A stretch of 64,000 nt of DNA, taken from assembly GCF_000170835.1 (NCBI RefSeq), contig NZ_ABCP01000001.1, forward strand, positions 248,001 through 312,000. The letters run 5' to 3'. The notes under the pieces were generated by a model. It worked only from the letters and a program-made list of their open reading frames with translations, searched no databases and was not told where the DNA came from. Shown one piece after another: positions 38,631 through 48,137 of this stretch (position 1 is the stretch's first letter; each line of letters begins with the position of its first letter). Source of the stretch: Marinobacter algicola DG893. Lineage in GTDB: Bacteria > Pseudomonadota > Gammaproteobacteria > Pseudomonadales > Oleiphilaceae. Made by a program: the position numbers and the translations under genes.

Positions 38631-40190
38631 CTATAGATATTTCTCAATAGGCAACCACGACAAAAACCCGGACTTCGCCCGGCGCCACCAATCCACGGTC
38701 GGCTCGCTGGTAAACTCCGCCTCACCGCTGCGCCACTGGAGATCTCCGTCCTCTTCCAGGGCCACCTCCCAGCTATTGCCGGGCGCCATGGTCAGCCGTA
38801 TATCTGCCGCCACACGCTCTGCCAGCTCGGCACTGTGGATAACCAACACGGTTTCACCGTTGAGGTAAATGGAGCGGAGGTTCACGTTGAACGAACCCAC
38901 CACCAGAGTGCTGCGATCAAAAACCACAGACTTGGAGTGCAGGCTGACCTCTCCCGTAGCGCAGAACGCATCCTCACTCAGCCATTGCCGGCAGGCCTCG
39001 GCATTGGGCTTGAGTTCGTAGATGTTTATGCCCTGCTCCAGCATGTAGGGGCGCCAGCGGGCATAACCCGCATGATTGGTGACGAGATCGTTGGAAGCGA
39101 GTGAGTTCGTCAGCGCGGCAACCTCCAGTTGCGGACGCTCGTTCGCACCCAGCGCCTGCAACTGCTCCTTGGCAAGGATGAGGTAGGCGGACTCGATCAG
39201 GATTTCCCGGGTTGCTGTCTGCGCCAGGCGTTGCAATGCCAGGGCGCTTCGTTTAGGCGTCTCTGAGGGCGCGTCCATGTTTTCGGGAGGAGGGTCAAAC
39301 ACCAATTCTCCCGGAGCTATCGTCATCCGGTTAAACGCCTTTGCCAGCTCAGACCTACCCTGCTCCGCCCCTGTGGGCGCAGAGACGGGAAGCCGAGGTT
39401 GTGCGATGACCTGTTGCCGAAGCCCCTCCATCGTCTCGGCTAACTCGGTGTCAGCAGGCGCGGAGGCGTATAGATCGGAAGCGGGGTATGCCCAGCGGCT
39501 GCTCCAGTAGGCCTGAAAATTATCCGCCATGCCCTCAACCACCGGCCCCAAGGCAAGGACATCGCGGTCCCTGAAATAGCGGCTCTCGTCGAAGCCGAAA
39601 TATTCATCACCGATGTTGCGGCCACCGACAATGCCAGCGGCCCCGTCCACCACAAATGTCTTGTTGTGCATCCGACGGTTGATGCGTTGGAAATCCATCA
39701 GAAACGATACCCATCGGCCCCAGCCACTGCGGTTTCTGGCAGGGTTGAAGATGCGAATATGAATATTCGGATGGGTATCGAGGGAAGCGAACAACTCGCC
39801 GATCCCTTCGGCGTTAAAGTCATCCAGCAGCAGCCGAACCTGCACACCACGGTCTGCTGCCATCAGCAGTCGGCCAGCCAGATGCAACCCGGAATCATCA
39901 CGGTTCCAGATGTAGTACTGGGCATCAATACGGTGTTCAGCCGCTTCAATCATCGCGGCTCGGTACAGGAAGGCGTCTTGGCCGGAATCCAGCAGGTAGT
40001 AACCGGATTGACCATTCGCCTCGGCCAACCGTTGCCGGGACTGGCTGGAAAGGAAGCTGTCATCAGTCAGCACGGCGGTTTCAGCTCCGGAATGAGTGGC
40101 CGGCGGCAAACTGCCGGCGCAGCCTGTCAGCAGCACCAGCAGCACCAGTAAACAGTGGCGTGCCGACATCAGCCTAGCCTGGTTTAGCAT
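38631..40190 (-). CDS. phospholipase-D family lipoprotein (ClsC-like)
   Basis: The 519-residue protein has two HKD motifs (HNKTFVVDGAAGIVGG and HSKSVVFDRSTLVVGS) and so belongs to the PLD superfamily. Its layout matches cardiolipin synthase C/YmdC. The N-terminus carries a lipobox (LLVLLTGC, Cys24), predicting a lipid-anchored periplasmic protein. Start and the stop of the upstream universal-stress gene overlap in TAATG, so translation is probably coupled. A role in cardiolipin synthesis or phospholipid turnover is inferred. Confidence 0.87.
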   Translation of the reverse strand: MLNQARLMSARHCLLVLLVLLTGCAGSLPPATHSGAETAVLTDDSFLSSQSRQRLAEANGQSGYYLLDSGQDAFLYRAAMIEAAEHRIDAQYYIWNRDDSGLHLAGRLLMAADRGVQVRLLLDDFNAEGIGELFASLDTHPNIHIRIFNPARNRSGWGRWVSFLMDFQRINRRMHNKTFVVDGAAGIVGGRNIGDEYFGFDESRYFRDRDVLALGPVVEGMADNFQAYWSSRWAYPASDLYASAPADTELAETMEGLRQQVIAQPRLPVSAPTGAEQGRSELAKAFNRMTIAPGELVFDPPPENMDAPSETPKRSALALQRLAQTATREILIESAYLILAKEQLQALGANERPQLEVAALTNSLASNDLVTNHAGYARWRPYMLEQGINIYELKPNAEACRQWLSEDAFCATGEVSLHSKSVVFDRSTLVVGSFNVNLRSIYLNGETVLVIHSAELAERVAADIRLTMAPGNSWEVALEEDGDLQWRSGEAEFTSEPTVDWWRRAKSGFLSWLPIEKYL

Positions 40191-41041
40191 TAGCGCAGGA
40201 TCACCAGCGGTTTTTTCGCAGTCTTCAGCATCGTGGTCGTGGTGCTTCCTACCAGGAACTGCCGAATTCGTGAATGACCATAAGCCCCCATCACCAGGAT
40301 GTCGATATCGTGTTCTTCCTGATAGGCATGGAGTGTTGGCTCTACATCCCCGGCGCGGATGGCCAGGGTGATGTCGGAGCCAAGGTCACCCAGCATCTTC
40401 TCTGCTTTCTTGAGCTGTTCCCAACGGTCATTGGTGTCCGCTCCAATCATCACCAGATGAATCGGCATTTCTTTCAGTACCGGGCTACCCGCCAGAAGTT
40501 CCACGCCCTTGAACGCCGTGGCGCTGCCGTCAAAAGCCAGCATGGCGCTCTTTGGCTGCTCGTACTCGTCCGGAACCAGAAGAATCGGGCGGTGGACACT
40601 GCGAATCACGGTTTCCAGCTGGCTACCCACGTGAATGTCACGGTCTGAGCTGCTCTCGCCGTGCAGTCCCATTACCAGCAAACGCGTCTGGCTTTCCAGG
40701 GCCAGCAGCGATTCTGTTAGGTCTCCATGGCGCTGGCGCTTGATTACGTCGCCAGTTCCCTGTTCCTTCACCCGGCGCTCTGCCTCATCGAGCATGTGAT
40801 GGCCGTGTTCCAGGGCCAGCTTGGAACGTTTGCGGTCAAGCTCGGCAAGCTCATCCATCAGCTGTTCACGGCTTCCCAAGCCAATGCTACCTGCCAGGTC
40901 AGGCTCTGTTGGATAGCGTTCCTCGTCGAGAACGTGCAGCAGAGTCATCGGGGTTTCCATGTGCTTGCTGGCCCAGGCAGCGTAATCACACACCGCCGGT
41001 GCAGCCCGGGAGCCGTCGATACAGGCAACTACTCGTAGCAT
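40190..41041 (-). CDS. tandem-domain universal stress protein
   Basis: The 283-residue protein contains two UspA domains, each about 140 residues. The second ends with a nucleotide-binding type motif (GAYGHSRIRQFLVGSTTTTML); the first has LVMGLHGESS. The start chosen is ATG 41041 behind GAGG. An in-frame ATG at 41116, one base past the SulP stop, is also possible. It lies between the SulP transporter gene and the PLD lipoprotein gene with near-zero gaps, which suggests a regulatory or stress role tied to the transporter. Confidence 0.87.
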   Translation of the reverse strand: MLRVVACIDGSRAAPAVCDYAAWASKHMETPMTLLHVLDEERYPTEPDLAGSIGLGSREQLMDELAELDRKRSKLALEHGHHMLDEAERRVKEQGTGDVIKRQRHGDLTESLLALESQTRLLVMGLHGESSSDRDIHVGSQLETVIRSVHRPILLVPDEYEQPKSAMLAFDGSATAFKGVELLAGSPVLKEMPIHLVMIGADTNDRWEQLKKAEKMLGDLGSDITLAIRAGDVEPTLHAYQEEHDIDILVMGAYGHSRIRQFLVGSTTTTMLKTAKKPLVILR

Positions 41042-41117
41042 TTCAACCTCGCCTTGGTGATCCTTGTGGTTGTTATTCTGACCGGTTACGTCTTTGAATT
41101 CCTTGGCTTGTGTCATA

Positions 41118-42605
41118 TCAGTGCGCCATCAACTGGTCAACGGCCTCGGGTTTGTCGTGCACTCCAAAGCGGTCAACAATGGTGGCGCTGGCTTCATTCA
41201 GCCCGATGATCTCCACCTCCGCGCCTTCGCGACGGAACTTGATAACAGCCTTGTCCAGCGCGCCCACTGCGGTAATGTCCCAGAAGTGCGCCCGCGTCAG
41301 GTCAATCACCACATTATCCACTGCTTCCTTGAAATCAAAGGATTCCGTAAATTTTTCCGAGGAACTGAAGAACACCTGGCCGACAACATTGTAGGTTCGG
41401 GTATCGGTCGCTTCATCAAACTCGGACGTCACCAGCATGTAATGGCCCACCTTGTTGGCGAAGAACAGGGCCGCCAGAAGGACACCCGCCAGCACGCCGA
41501 AGGCCAGGTTGTGCGTGGCGACGACGACAATAACGGTCACGACCATCACAATGTTGGTGGACAGGGGATGATCTTTCAGGTTTTTGATCGACGCCCAACT
41601 GAAGGTACCGATGGACACCATGATCATCACCGCCACGAGGGCCGCCATGGGAATCTGTACCAGCCACTGGTCCAGCACCAGCACGAGAACCAGCAGGAAT
41701 ACACCCGCTGTCAGTGTGGACAGCCGCGTTCGGCCGCCGGACTTGATGTTGATAATGGACTGGCCAATCATCGCGCAGCCGGCCATGCCACCCAGCAGCC
41801 CAGAGCCGATATTGGCAACGCCCTGCCCTTTGCACTCCCGGTTACGGTCACTGGTGGTATCCGTGAGGTCGTCAACAATGGTGGCGGTCATCATGGATTC
41901 CAGAAGGCCAACAATGGCGAGGCCAACGGAGTAAGGCAGAATGATCATCAGGGTTTCAAGATTCAGCGGCACATCAGGCCACAGGAAAATCGGAAGCGTA
42001 TCCGGCAGTTGCCCCATATCACCGACCGTGCGGATATCGATGTTGTAGACCATCGCGACAATGGTCAACGAGACGATACAGATTAGCGGAGATGGCAGTA
42101 TGCGACCAACCACGGGCACCAGTGGAAACAGGTAAATGATCCCCAGCCCGGCGGCGGTCATGGCATAAACGTGCCAGGTGACATTGGTGAGCTCTGGCAA
42201 CTGCGCCATGAATATCAGGATAGCCAGGGCATTCACAAACCCGGTTACCACGGAACGGGACACAAAGCGCATCAGGCCGCCGAGTTTCAGATAGCCAGCA
42301 CCGATCTGCAGCAGCCCGGTCAGCAGCGTGGCCGCCAGCAGGTATTCCAGACCATGTTCCTTGACCAGAGTCACCATCAACAGCGCCATGGCCCCTGTCG
42401 CGGCAGAGATCATACCAGGGCGGCCGCCCACGAAGGCTATCACCACAGCAATACAGAATGAGGCATACAGCCCCACTTTCGGGTCTACACCGGCGATAAT
42501 GGAAAAAGCGATGGCTTCGGGAATCAGCGCCAGAGCCACCACAATGCCGGCAAGCAAATCGCCGCGTATATTGGAAAGCCAGTCGGCTTTAAGCTTGTTC
42601 ACCAT
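41118..42605 (-). CDS. SulP family anion transporter with STAS domain
   Basis: The 495-residue inner-membrane protein has about 10-14 hydrophobic helices. The SLC26/SulP signature is present ([20 protein letters not shown], then [14 protein letters not shown]). A C-terminal STAS domain (from about 390) regulates transport. Relatives carry sulfate or bicarbonate (BicA-type); pairing with a universal stress protein gene is seen in marine bacteria, as I recall. The anion cannot be decided from sequence. The upstream 246-bp gap contains a 7-bp inverted repeat (42656-42677). Confidence 0.9.
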   Translation of the reverse strand: MVNKLKADWLSNIRGDLLAGIVVALALIPEAIAFSIIAGVDPKVGLYASFCIAVVIAFVGGRPGMISAATGAMALLMVTLVKEHGLEYLLAATLLTGLLQIGAGYLKLGGLMRFVSRSVVTGFVNALAILIFMAQLPELTNVTWHVYAMTAAGLGIIYLFPLVPVVGRILPSPLICIVSLTIVAMVYNIDIRTVGDMGQLPDTLPIFLWPDVPLNLETLMIILPYSVGLAIVGLLESMMTATIVDDLTDTTSDRNRECKGQGVANIGSGLLGGMAGCAMIGQSIINIKSGGRTRLSTLTAGVFLLVLVLVLDQWLVQIPMAALVAVMIMVSIGTFSWASIKNLKDHPLSTNIVMVVTVIVVVATHNLAFGVLAGVLLAALFFANKVGHYMLVTSEFDEATDTRTYNVVGQVFFSSSEKFTESFDFKEAVDNVVIDLTRAHFWDITAVGALDKAVIKFRREGAEVEIIGLNEASATIVDRFGVHDKPEAVDQLMAH

Positions 42606-42655
42606 ATCGTTGGTATCCAGTCAGAGAGGGCAAATTCGGGACGTAAGAACCGGTT

Positions 42656-42677
42656 GTAGTCATCTCGGGGTGACTAC
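42656..42677. repeat. inverted repeat upstream of the SulP gene
   Basis: GTAGTCA (42656-42662) and TGACTAC (42671-42677) are a perfect 7-bp inverted repeat with an eight-base loop, 51-72 bases upstream of the SulP start. Possible operator. The rest of the gap shows nothing clear. Confidence 0.35.
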
Positions 42678-42851
42678 CGGAGTTCAATCAGGGCATTAAC
42701 CTGGGAGCGCAGGACGCTAGGGCGGAGTGATCGTCGTAACGGTCGTGGAGACGTTCATTAAGGTACGTTCATAAGCTGCGAATTAAAGGCGGCGAAGCAT
42801 ACCAGAACGGTGCTGGAAAAGTAACCGGCGGGCCCGGAGACCGGACCCCGT

Positions 42852-43472
42852 TTACGCCACAGGCCCGGACAGGCCGTTGCTGGCGAGATGAAAGGCAATA
42901 ATCGCCATCATGGAACCAATGGCGCCATCAATGAACCGCCAGGACATGGGGCTCGACAGCCAGGGAGAAAGCGCCGCCCCGCCGAACGCCAGCAGACAGA
43001 ACCACATGACTGACGCACTGCTGGCGCCCGCCACGAACACCAGGGGACTGGCCTGTTGCGCGCCGATGGCGGGAATCAGCAACAAGGTATCCAGATACAC
43101 TTGCGGGTTCAGCAACGTTACCGCCAGAGTGGTCAACACCACGGTCCGCAGGCTCGAAACGTCCGCTTTCCTGGCATCCAGGGCATCGCGCCCTTTCGCA
43201 GCACGGGCGAAAGCCAGCAACGCCAGCCAACTGAGGAAGGCCACGCCCAGCCAGCGCATGACATCCAATGCCTCGGGCACCGCCATCAGCGCCGCATTGA
43301 CACCAAACATGCCGGCCGTGAACAGCAGGATATCCGCCGTCATGCAGATGCCCGCACAATACCAGTGGTGTTCCCGGCGTATCGCCTGCCCCAGGATGTA
43401 GGCGTTCTGAGCACCGATCGCAATGATGATTCCGCCGCACACCAGCAGCCCTGTCAGATAACTTGTCAGCAT
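42852..43472 (-). CDS. argO: arginine/lysine exporter ArgO
   Basis: The 206-residue LysE-family inner-membrane exporter has GAQNAYILGQAIRREHHWYC near the N-terminus and LLNPQVYLDTLLLIPAIG in the middle, both typical of ArgO/LysE. It should export L-arginine and canavanine or lysine. It is divergent from argP over 83 bp; ArgP activates argO in E. coli with arginine as co-effector. GGAGGG before the ATG supports the start. Confidence 0.92.
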   Translation of the reverse strand: MLTSYLTGLLVCGGIIIAIGAQNAYILGQAIRREHHWYCAGICMTADILLFTAGMFGVNAALMAVPEALDVMRWLGVAFLSWLALLAFARAAKGRDALDARKADVSSLRTVVLTTLAVTLLNPQVYLDTLLLIPAIGAQQASPLVFVAGASSASVMWFCLLAFGGAALSPWLSSPMSWRFIDGAIGSMMAIIAFHLASNGLSGPVA

Positions 43473-43555
43473 GTTTCCCTCCGAATGTGCTGGAAGCTTA
43501 AGGGCTAATCGCTATACTTAAAAATCATAAACCTTATATCCCATGAAAATTTCTT

Positions 43556-44455
43556 ATGCTGGACTACAAGCTTCTCCAGGCCCTTGCCGCGGTGATCGAA
43601 AATGGTGGGTTTGAGCGTGCCGGGGAGATACTCGGCCTCACCCAGTCCGCTGTATCACAACGCATAAAATCACTTGAAGTGCGTTTGGGGCAGCCCGTTC
43701 TGGTCCGGTACCCGGACCTGCAGGCAACGCCGGCAGGTAACAAACTGCTGAACCACTTCCAGCAGGTACAGTTGCTGGAACGAGACCTTCGAAAAACCAT
43801 ACCCGCCCTGGCCGAGGACACTACGCGCCTGCGTATCGCCATCAACGCCGACAGCCTGGCCACCTGGTGGGCCGCTGTGGTTGGGGAGTTCTGCAGCCGG
43901 GCGGGTTTATTGCTGGACCTGGTTATTGAGGACCAGGATGTGGGCCTGAAGCGAATGCGCGATGGCGATGTAGCCGCCTGTCTGTGCAGTAGCAGCCAGC
44001 CCATCGCTGGAGGGCGTTGCGTGGCACTCGGGGAAATGACCTACATGCCGTTGGCGACCCCGCAGTACGTCCGGCACTTTTTTCCGGATGGCATTACGCC
44101 GGAGGCTTTTGCAACCTCTCCGGCCATTGTGTTTGGCCCCAATGACCAGCTACAGCACCGATTCATGGCCGGCTGCGGTTACCATGGCCGATTCCCTTAC
44201 CACCTATGCCCCTCTTCCGAAGGGTTCGTCCAGCTTGCCAGGGCCGGCATGGGCTACGGTATGATTCCGCAGATCCAGGCCAGTCATTGGCTGGACAATG
44301 GGAGCCTGATCAACCTTGCTCCGGGGCAAGAACTGAAAGTGCCTCTCTATTGGCACTTCTGGCGTCACAGTGGAGAGCTGCTACAGCGTTTGACCACCAC
44401 GCTTGAGGGGGCCATAACCCACCGTTACCGCGCACGGCGAAACGTCAGATTGTAA
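43556..44455 (+). CDS. argP: LysR-type regulator ArgP
   Basis: The 299-residue LysR regulator opens with LQALAAVIENGGFERAGEIL, followed by LTQSAVSQRIKSLE, very close to E. coli ArgP (IciA). The effector domain has ADSLATWW and LYWHFWRHSG. It senses lysine/arginine and activates argO and lysine-related genes. There is no ribosome site in front of ATG 43556, so it may be poorly translated. A T-rich dyad region (ATACTTAAAAATCATAAACC) in the gap is a likely ArgP site. Its 3' end overlaps the convergent alkB by 31 bases. Confidence 0.92.
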   Translation: MLDYKLLQALAAVIENGGFERAGEILGLTQSAVSQRIKSLEVRLGQPVLVRYPDLQATPAGNKLLNHFQQVQLLERDLRKTIPALAEDTTRLRIAINADSLATWWAAVVGEFCSRAGLLLDLVIEDQDVGLKRMRDGDVAACLCSSSQPIAGGRCVALGEMTYMPLATPQYVRHFFPDGITPEAFATSPAIVFGPNDQLQHRFMAGCGYHGRFPYHLCPSSEGFVQLARAGMGYGMIPQIQASHWLDNGSLINLAPGQELKVPLYWHFWRHSGELLQRLTTTLEGAITHRYRARRNVRL

Positions 44456-45075
44456 CGGCTGTCACCCGTCAACGAATGCTGTGCCTGCTTGAGCGTCAAC
44501 ACGCCATGGTAGCGGAGCCGCGCCGGACCTCCCCAGACCACGACATCGCCATTCTCCAGAGGCACACGCTGTGGCCGGTCACTGCGCCGGGCACCTCCAA
44601 ACTGGAACATCGCCGGTGTGCCCAAAGACACCGAAACAATCGGCTGGTCGAAATCGTCCTCATCTTTGTCCTGATGGAGACCCATTTTGGCGCCGGGCGC
44701 ATAGCGGTTTACCAGACAGGCGTCCGGCTCGAACTTCGAATACCCTGCAGCGCTTGCCGCCATAACCGCCAGAGACCGAAACATTGTCGGCATTAACGGC
44801 CAAGGCTCCCCGGAAAGCGGATCGGTTCGCTGATAACGATAGCCCCGCGTATCCGTCACCCAGCCCCACTCGCCGCAACAGGTCATGGCCACCGACATAG
44901 TGTGGCCGCCCGGCGTCTGCATTTGCCGAAACGGCGCCTGTTCCGCCAGGCCTTCAATCACCTCCAGCAATTCGCTGGCGTCGGCGCAGGCGAAACGGCG
45001 AAGGACAACCGCTCCCTCGCAGAGCGGCTCGACCCAGGGCTCTGATGAAGATGACTCGAACAAATCCATGGTCAT
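44425..45075 (-). CDS. alkB: DNA alkylation repair dioxygenase AlkB
   Basis: This Fe(II)/2-oxoglutarate oxygenase removes 1-methyladenine and 3-methylcytosine. The 216 residues equal the E. coli length. The iron triad His134, Asp136 and His190 and the 2-oxoglutarate arginines 207 and 213 sit exactly three residues after the E. coli positions. Start at 45075 (GGTGA upstream), or ATG 45069 two codons later. No Ada box or LexA box is evident. It is convergent with argP. Confidence 0.95.
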   Translation of the reverse strand: MTMDLFESSSSEPWVEPLCEGAVVLRRFACADASELLEVIEGLAEQAPFRQMQTPGGHTMSVAMTCCGEWGWVTDTRGYRYQRTDPLSGEPWPLMPTMFRSLAVMAASAAGYSKFEPDACLVNRYAPGAKMGLHQDKDEDDFDQPIVSVSLGTPAMFQFGGARRSDRPQRVPLENGDVVVWGGPARLRYHGVLTLKQAQHSLTGDSRYNLTFRRAR

Positions 45076-45181
45076 TACGCGTTCACCGTATGATCAGGAA
45101 AACCTTGAGTTTAACGTCTACCCTTAGGTCAGTGCAGTACCCTGCGCCCTGATACGCCAGACCACCGTTTAAGGAAGAACC

Positions 45182-46855
45182 ATGCGTCAAAATCGCCAGT
45201 CAGCGCAGGTGTCGCTTGCTTTCCTGATTGCCTCCGCGATTACCCTCGGCATGCTGGTGCTCACCATTGTACTGGTCGGGCAAAGCTTTCGCGGTATGGA
45301 GAACGCCAAGATAACCGCCGCCAGTGCCACGGCCCGCCAGCTTGCCGTCAGTGTGGACGACCGCATCCGTGCCATTACCGGCCCGCCGTCAACCGCTCTC
45401 GCGGTCCTCAGCCACGACCCTCTGGCCATCGCCGATACATTAAAACAACGCTTGGTCAGGCTGCCGGTCGTCGCCGACATTCTCGACAGCAGCGACATCG
45501 TCAGTGCCGTTTATGCCGGGTATACCAACGGCGATTTCTTCCTGCTGCGGAAAATACACAGCTCCGGTGCCATGCAGTTTTCCGAAGCCCCTGCCGACGC
45601 CCACTACCTGCTTCAATCCATCACTCGAACCGCGGACGGCAAGCCGCAACCCGTGTGGCACTTCTACGATGCGAGCCGTACCCTCCTTCAGCGCCGCACG
45701 CCTTCCGACTACCGCTTTGATCCGCGAAGCCGTGGCTGGTACAAGCTCGCCAACGCCTCCGGCAACACCGAACTGACCGCACCCTATGCCTTCTTTACCA
45801 CCGGTGAAACCGGCCTGACCCTTTCCCGACGACAGTCCCTTGCGAAGGGCCTGGACGGCAATACCGTGTTTGGCATCGATGTAACGGTCACCGACCTGAG
45901 CGCACAGCTAGCCGAGTTGCGGCAAACGCCCGGTACCCGCATTGCCATTGTCAACGCCGAGGGCTCCCGCCTGGCCTACACAGGGCCTGAGGCCACCGCC
46001 AATGTGGCAGTTTCCAACACATCAAAGCCACAAGCGCTGAATGACGGAGCCATCAACGCTGTCCTGGAACTCGATAGCAAGCAAACCACCAGTGAATTGG
46101 TCAATCGCTTTACCACCGAAAGCCGGGACTGGTACGGCATGACCGAGCCCCTTGAGTCCCTGGACCAGGAGAACCTGAAAATCGCCGTGGCCATTCCCGC
46201 CAACGAACTATTGGCTGATGTCTGGGCGGCTCTAACCCGGCAGACCATACTGGCAAGCGCCATCGCATTTTTGTTGCTGGTCATCGGCTGGTTCCTGGGC
46301 CGTCGCGTGGGCAGGCCGCTGGAATTGCTGACACACCGAGTGGGCGCACTCTCCCGGTTTCGCTTCGACACACCCATTTCCGTTGACTCCCATATTCGCG
46401 AAGCCCGTCAGCTCAGTGTTGCCCTGGACGATATGGCCAGCACCATTCGCAGCTTTCAGAGCATTGCCACCGCGCTCAACCGGGGCCAGGACCTGGATAG
46501 TCTTCTGACGGATATCCTCGAACAGATCGTTCACATTCTCGGACAGACCCGGGGCGCTATCTACCTGATGAACCGACAGAATGGTGAGCTCTCGCTATCC
46601 GTGGACCGCGGCATGCAGCCGCCGGAAACCATCTCTGGCGTCAACGCCTCGGACGACGACAACGAAGTGATAAGGGCGCTTCGCCACGCCCTTTCCGGCC
46701 ACCCGGTGTTCGCCATTCTCAGGAACCGTCGTAAACAGCTGATTGGAGCCCTGGTTATCGAAATGGAACATGGTGAGCACACCCATCTGAGCGATGACCT
46801 GATCGTATTCGTCGTGAGATTGCCGCTCCGCCGCCGTCGCCATCGAAACCCGTGA
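45182..46855 (+). CDS. 5' fragment: Cache-HAMP-GAF sensor part
   Basis: This is the intact part of the broken gene, 557 residues ending in an out-of-frame tail (VRLPLRRRRHRNP). AAGGAAGAACC before ATG 45182 is a good ribosome site. If translated alone it would give a membrane sensor without an output domain. See the full gene entry for the break. Confidence 0.7.
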   Translation: MRQNRQSAQVSLAFLIASAITLGMLVLTIVLVGQSFRGMENAKITAASATARQLAVSVDDRIRAITGPPSTALAVLSHDPLAIADTLKQRLVRLPVVADILDSSDIVSAVYAGYTNGDFFLLRKIHSSGAMQFSEAPADAHYLLQSITRTADGKPQPVWHFYDASRTLLQRRTPSDYRFDPRSRGWYKLANASGNTELTAPYAFFTTGETGLTLSRRQSLAKGLDGNTVFGIDVTVTDLSAQLAELRQTPGTRIAIVNAEGSRLAYTGPEATANVAVSNTSKPQALNDGAINAVLELDSKQTTSELVNRFTTESRDWYGMTEPLESLDQENLKIAVAIPANELLADVWAALTRQTILASAIAFLLLVIGWFLGRRVGRPLELLTHRVGALSRFRFDTPISVDSHIREARQLSVALDDMASTIRSFQSIATALNRGQDLDSLLTDILEQIVHILGQTRGAIYLMNRQNGELSLSVDRGMQPPETISGVNASDDDNEVIRALRHALSGHPVFAILRNRRKQLIGALVIEMEHGEHTHLSDDLIVFVVRLPLRRRRHRNP

Positions 46856-48047
46856 ACTGATTGAAAGCCAGCAGGCGCTGCTCGAAGGCATCATTCGCCT
46901 GGTTGCCAACGCCATTGACGCCAAGTCACCGTATACGGGTGGCCACTGCGACCGCGTACCCAAACTCGCCCAGATGATGGTGGATGAAGCCATCCAAAGC
47001 TCCGCAGAACCCTTTGCCCACTTCACCATGAACGACGACGAACGCTACGAATTCCACCTGGCAGCATGGCTTCACGACTGCGGAAAGATCACCAGCCCCG
47101 AGCATGTGGTGGACAAGGCGGTCAAACTGGAAACGATCTACAACCGCATCCATGAAATTCGCACCCGCTTTGAAGTTCTGCACCGGGACACCGAAATCCG
47201 ATGCCTGAAAAGACAACTGGCTGGCGAGAGTTCCCGACAGGCCGAAACCGACCGGGACCTGGAACAGGAAGAGCTCCAGGAAGCCTTTCGTGCCGTCGCC
47301 AACGCCAACACTGGCGGCGAATTCATGTCGGAGGACGATATAGAGCACATCCGACAGATCGGCCAACGCACCTGGGTACGTCATTTCAGTGACAGGTTGG
47401 GATTGTCCGGCGACGAAAGACAAGTGCTGACTGACACGCCGGAGCAGGCTTTACCTGCGACCGAACCTCTGATAGCAGACAAGCCCTCTCACCTCCGCTC
47501 CTGGGGTGAGCACAAACCACCCGTTACCAAAGACGACCCACGAAACCGGTGGGGATTCGACATGACACTTCCAGAGCATGCCGTCAATCAGGGTGAGCTC
47601 CACAACCTGACCGTGGCAAAAGGAACCCTGACCCCCGAGGAACGCTTCCGGATCAACGATCACATCGTGCAGACCATCTGCATGCTGGACGCCCTGCCCC
47701 TACCAGACAGGCTGGCGAACGTGCCCCACCTGGCAGGCACCCACCATGAACGCATGGATGGACAGGGTTACCCTTGCCGGCTGAATGCAGACAACATGGG
47801 CATTCCCGAGCGGATCATGGCGGTGGCGGATATTTTCGAGGCGCTGACCGCCGTAGACCGCCCCTACAAGGAGGGCAAGACACTGACCGAATCCCTGGCC
47901 ATCATGCAGAGAATGGTGAATGACGGACACATCGACCGGGCGGTGTTCCAGTTGTTCGTCCGATCCGGCATTTACCGCCGATACGCGGAGCAACACCTGC
48001 GCCCGGAGCAAATTGATACCGTGAATGAGGAACGCTTTCTGACATGA
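46818..48047 (+). CDS. 3' fragment: HD-GYP c-di-GMP phosphodiesterase domain
   Basis: The open frame holds the HD-GYP domain: TGGHCDRV, HDCGK near 47075, and HHERMDGQGYP near 47740, with an extra helical insertion between. All metal-binding motifs are present, so the domain would be active if joined to its sensor. No start codon precedes the first motif, since the first ATG is at 46974. Independent translation therefore seems unproductive. Confidence 0.7.
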   Translation, partial: DCRSAAVAIETRELIESQQALLEGIIRLVANAIDAKSPYTGGHCDRVPKLAQMMVDEAIQSSAEPFAHFTMNDDERYEFHLAAWLHDCGKITSPEHVVDKAVKLETIYNRIHEIRTRFEVLHRDTEIRCLKRQLAGESSRQAETDRDLEQEELQEAFRAVANANTGGEFMSEDDIEHIRQIGQRTWVRHFSDRLGLSGDERQVLTDTPEQALPATEPLIADKPSHLRSWGEHKPPVTKDDPRNRWGFDMTLPEHAVNQGELHNLTVAKGTLTPEERFRINDHIVQTICMLDALPLPDRLANVPHLAGTHHERMDGQGYPCRLNADNMGIPERIMAVADIFEALTAVDRPYKEGKTLTESLAIMQRMVNDGHIDRAVFQLFVRSGIYRRYAEQHLRPEQIDTVNEERFLT

Positions 48048-48137
48048 ACATTCCTCCATCGCGGCGGGTTGTTTTCGAATTCTCCGCCGAAACCCGTATA
48101 CTTTGCGCAGTTTTAAACACTTGAAAAGGACACTGAC

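Larger units (their letters stand above)
45182..48047 (+). pseudogene. frameshifted dCache-HAMP-GAF-HD-GYP phosphodiesterase gene
   Basis: Two frames together describe one protein of about 955 residues. The 5' frame (to 46855) has a membrane segment near 10-33, an extracellular sensor region of Cache type, a second membrane segment near 357-375, HAMP and GAF. The 3' frame, open from 46818, resumes with SAAVAIETRELIE and the HD-GYP domain. Restoring two missing bases between 46808 and 46830 would read FVREIAGSAAVAIET in one frame. The HD-GYP domain begins upstream of the first ATG of the 3' frame (YTGGHCDRV), so that frame alone lacks a key His. A real mutation or a sequencing error are both possible; +1 slippage is less likely. 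Confidence 0.75.

Noticed and set aside
46815..46860. Programmed +1 frameshift in the HD-GYP gene
   Set aside because: A +1 shift before the CCG TGA stop would keep an unrelated tail (LPLRRRRH) inside the GAF domain. Two lost bases restore the expected sequence better.
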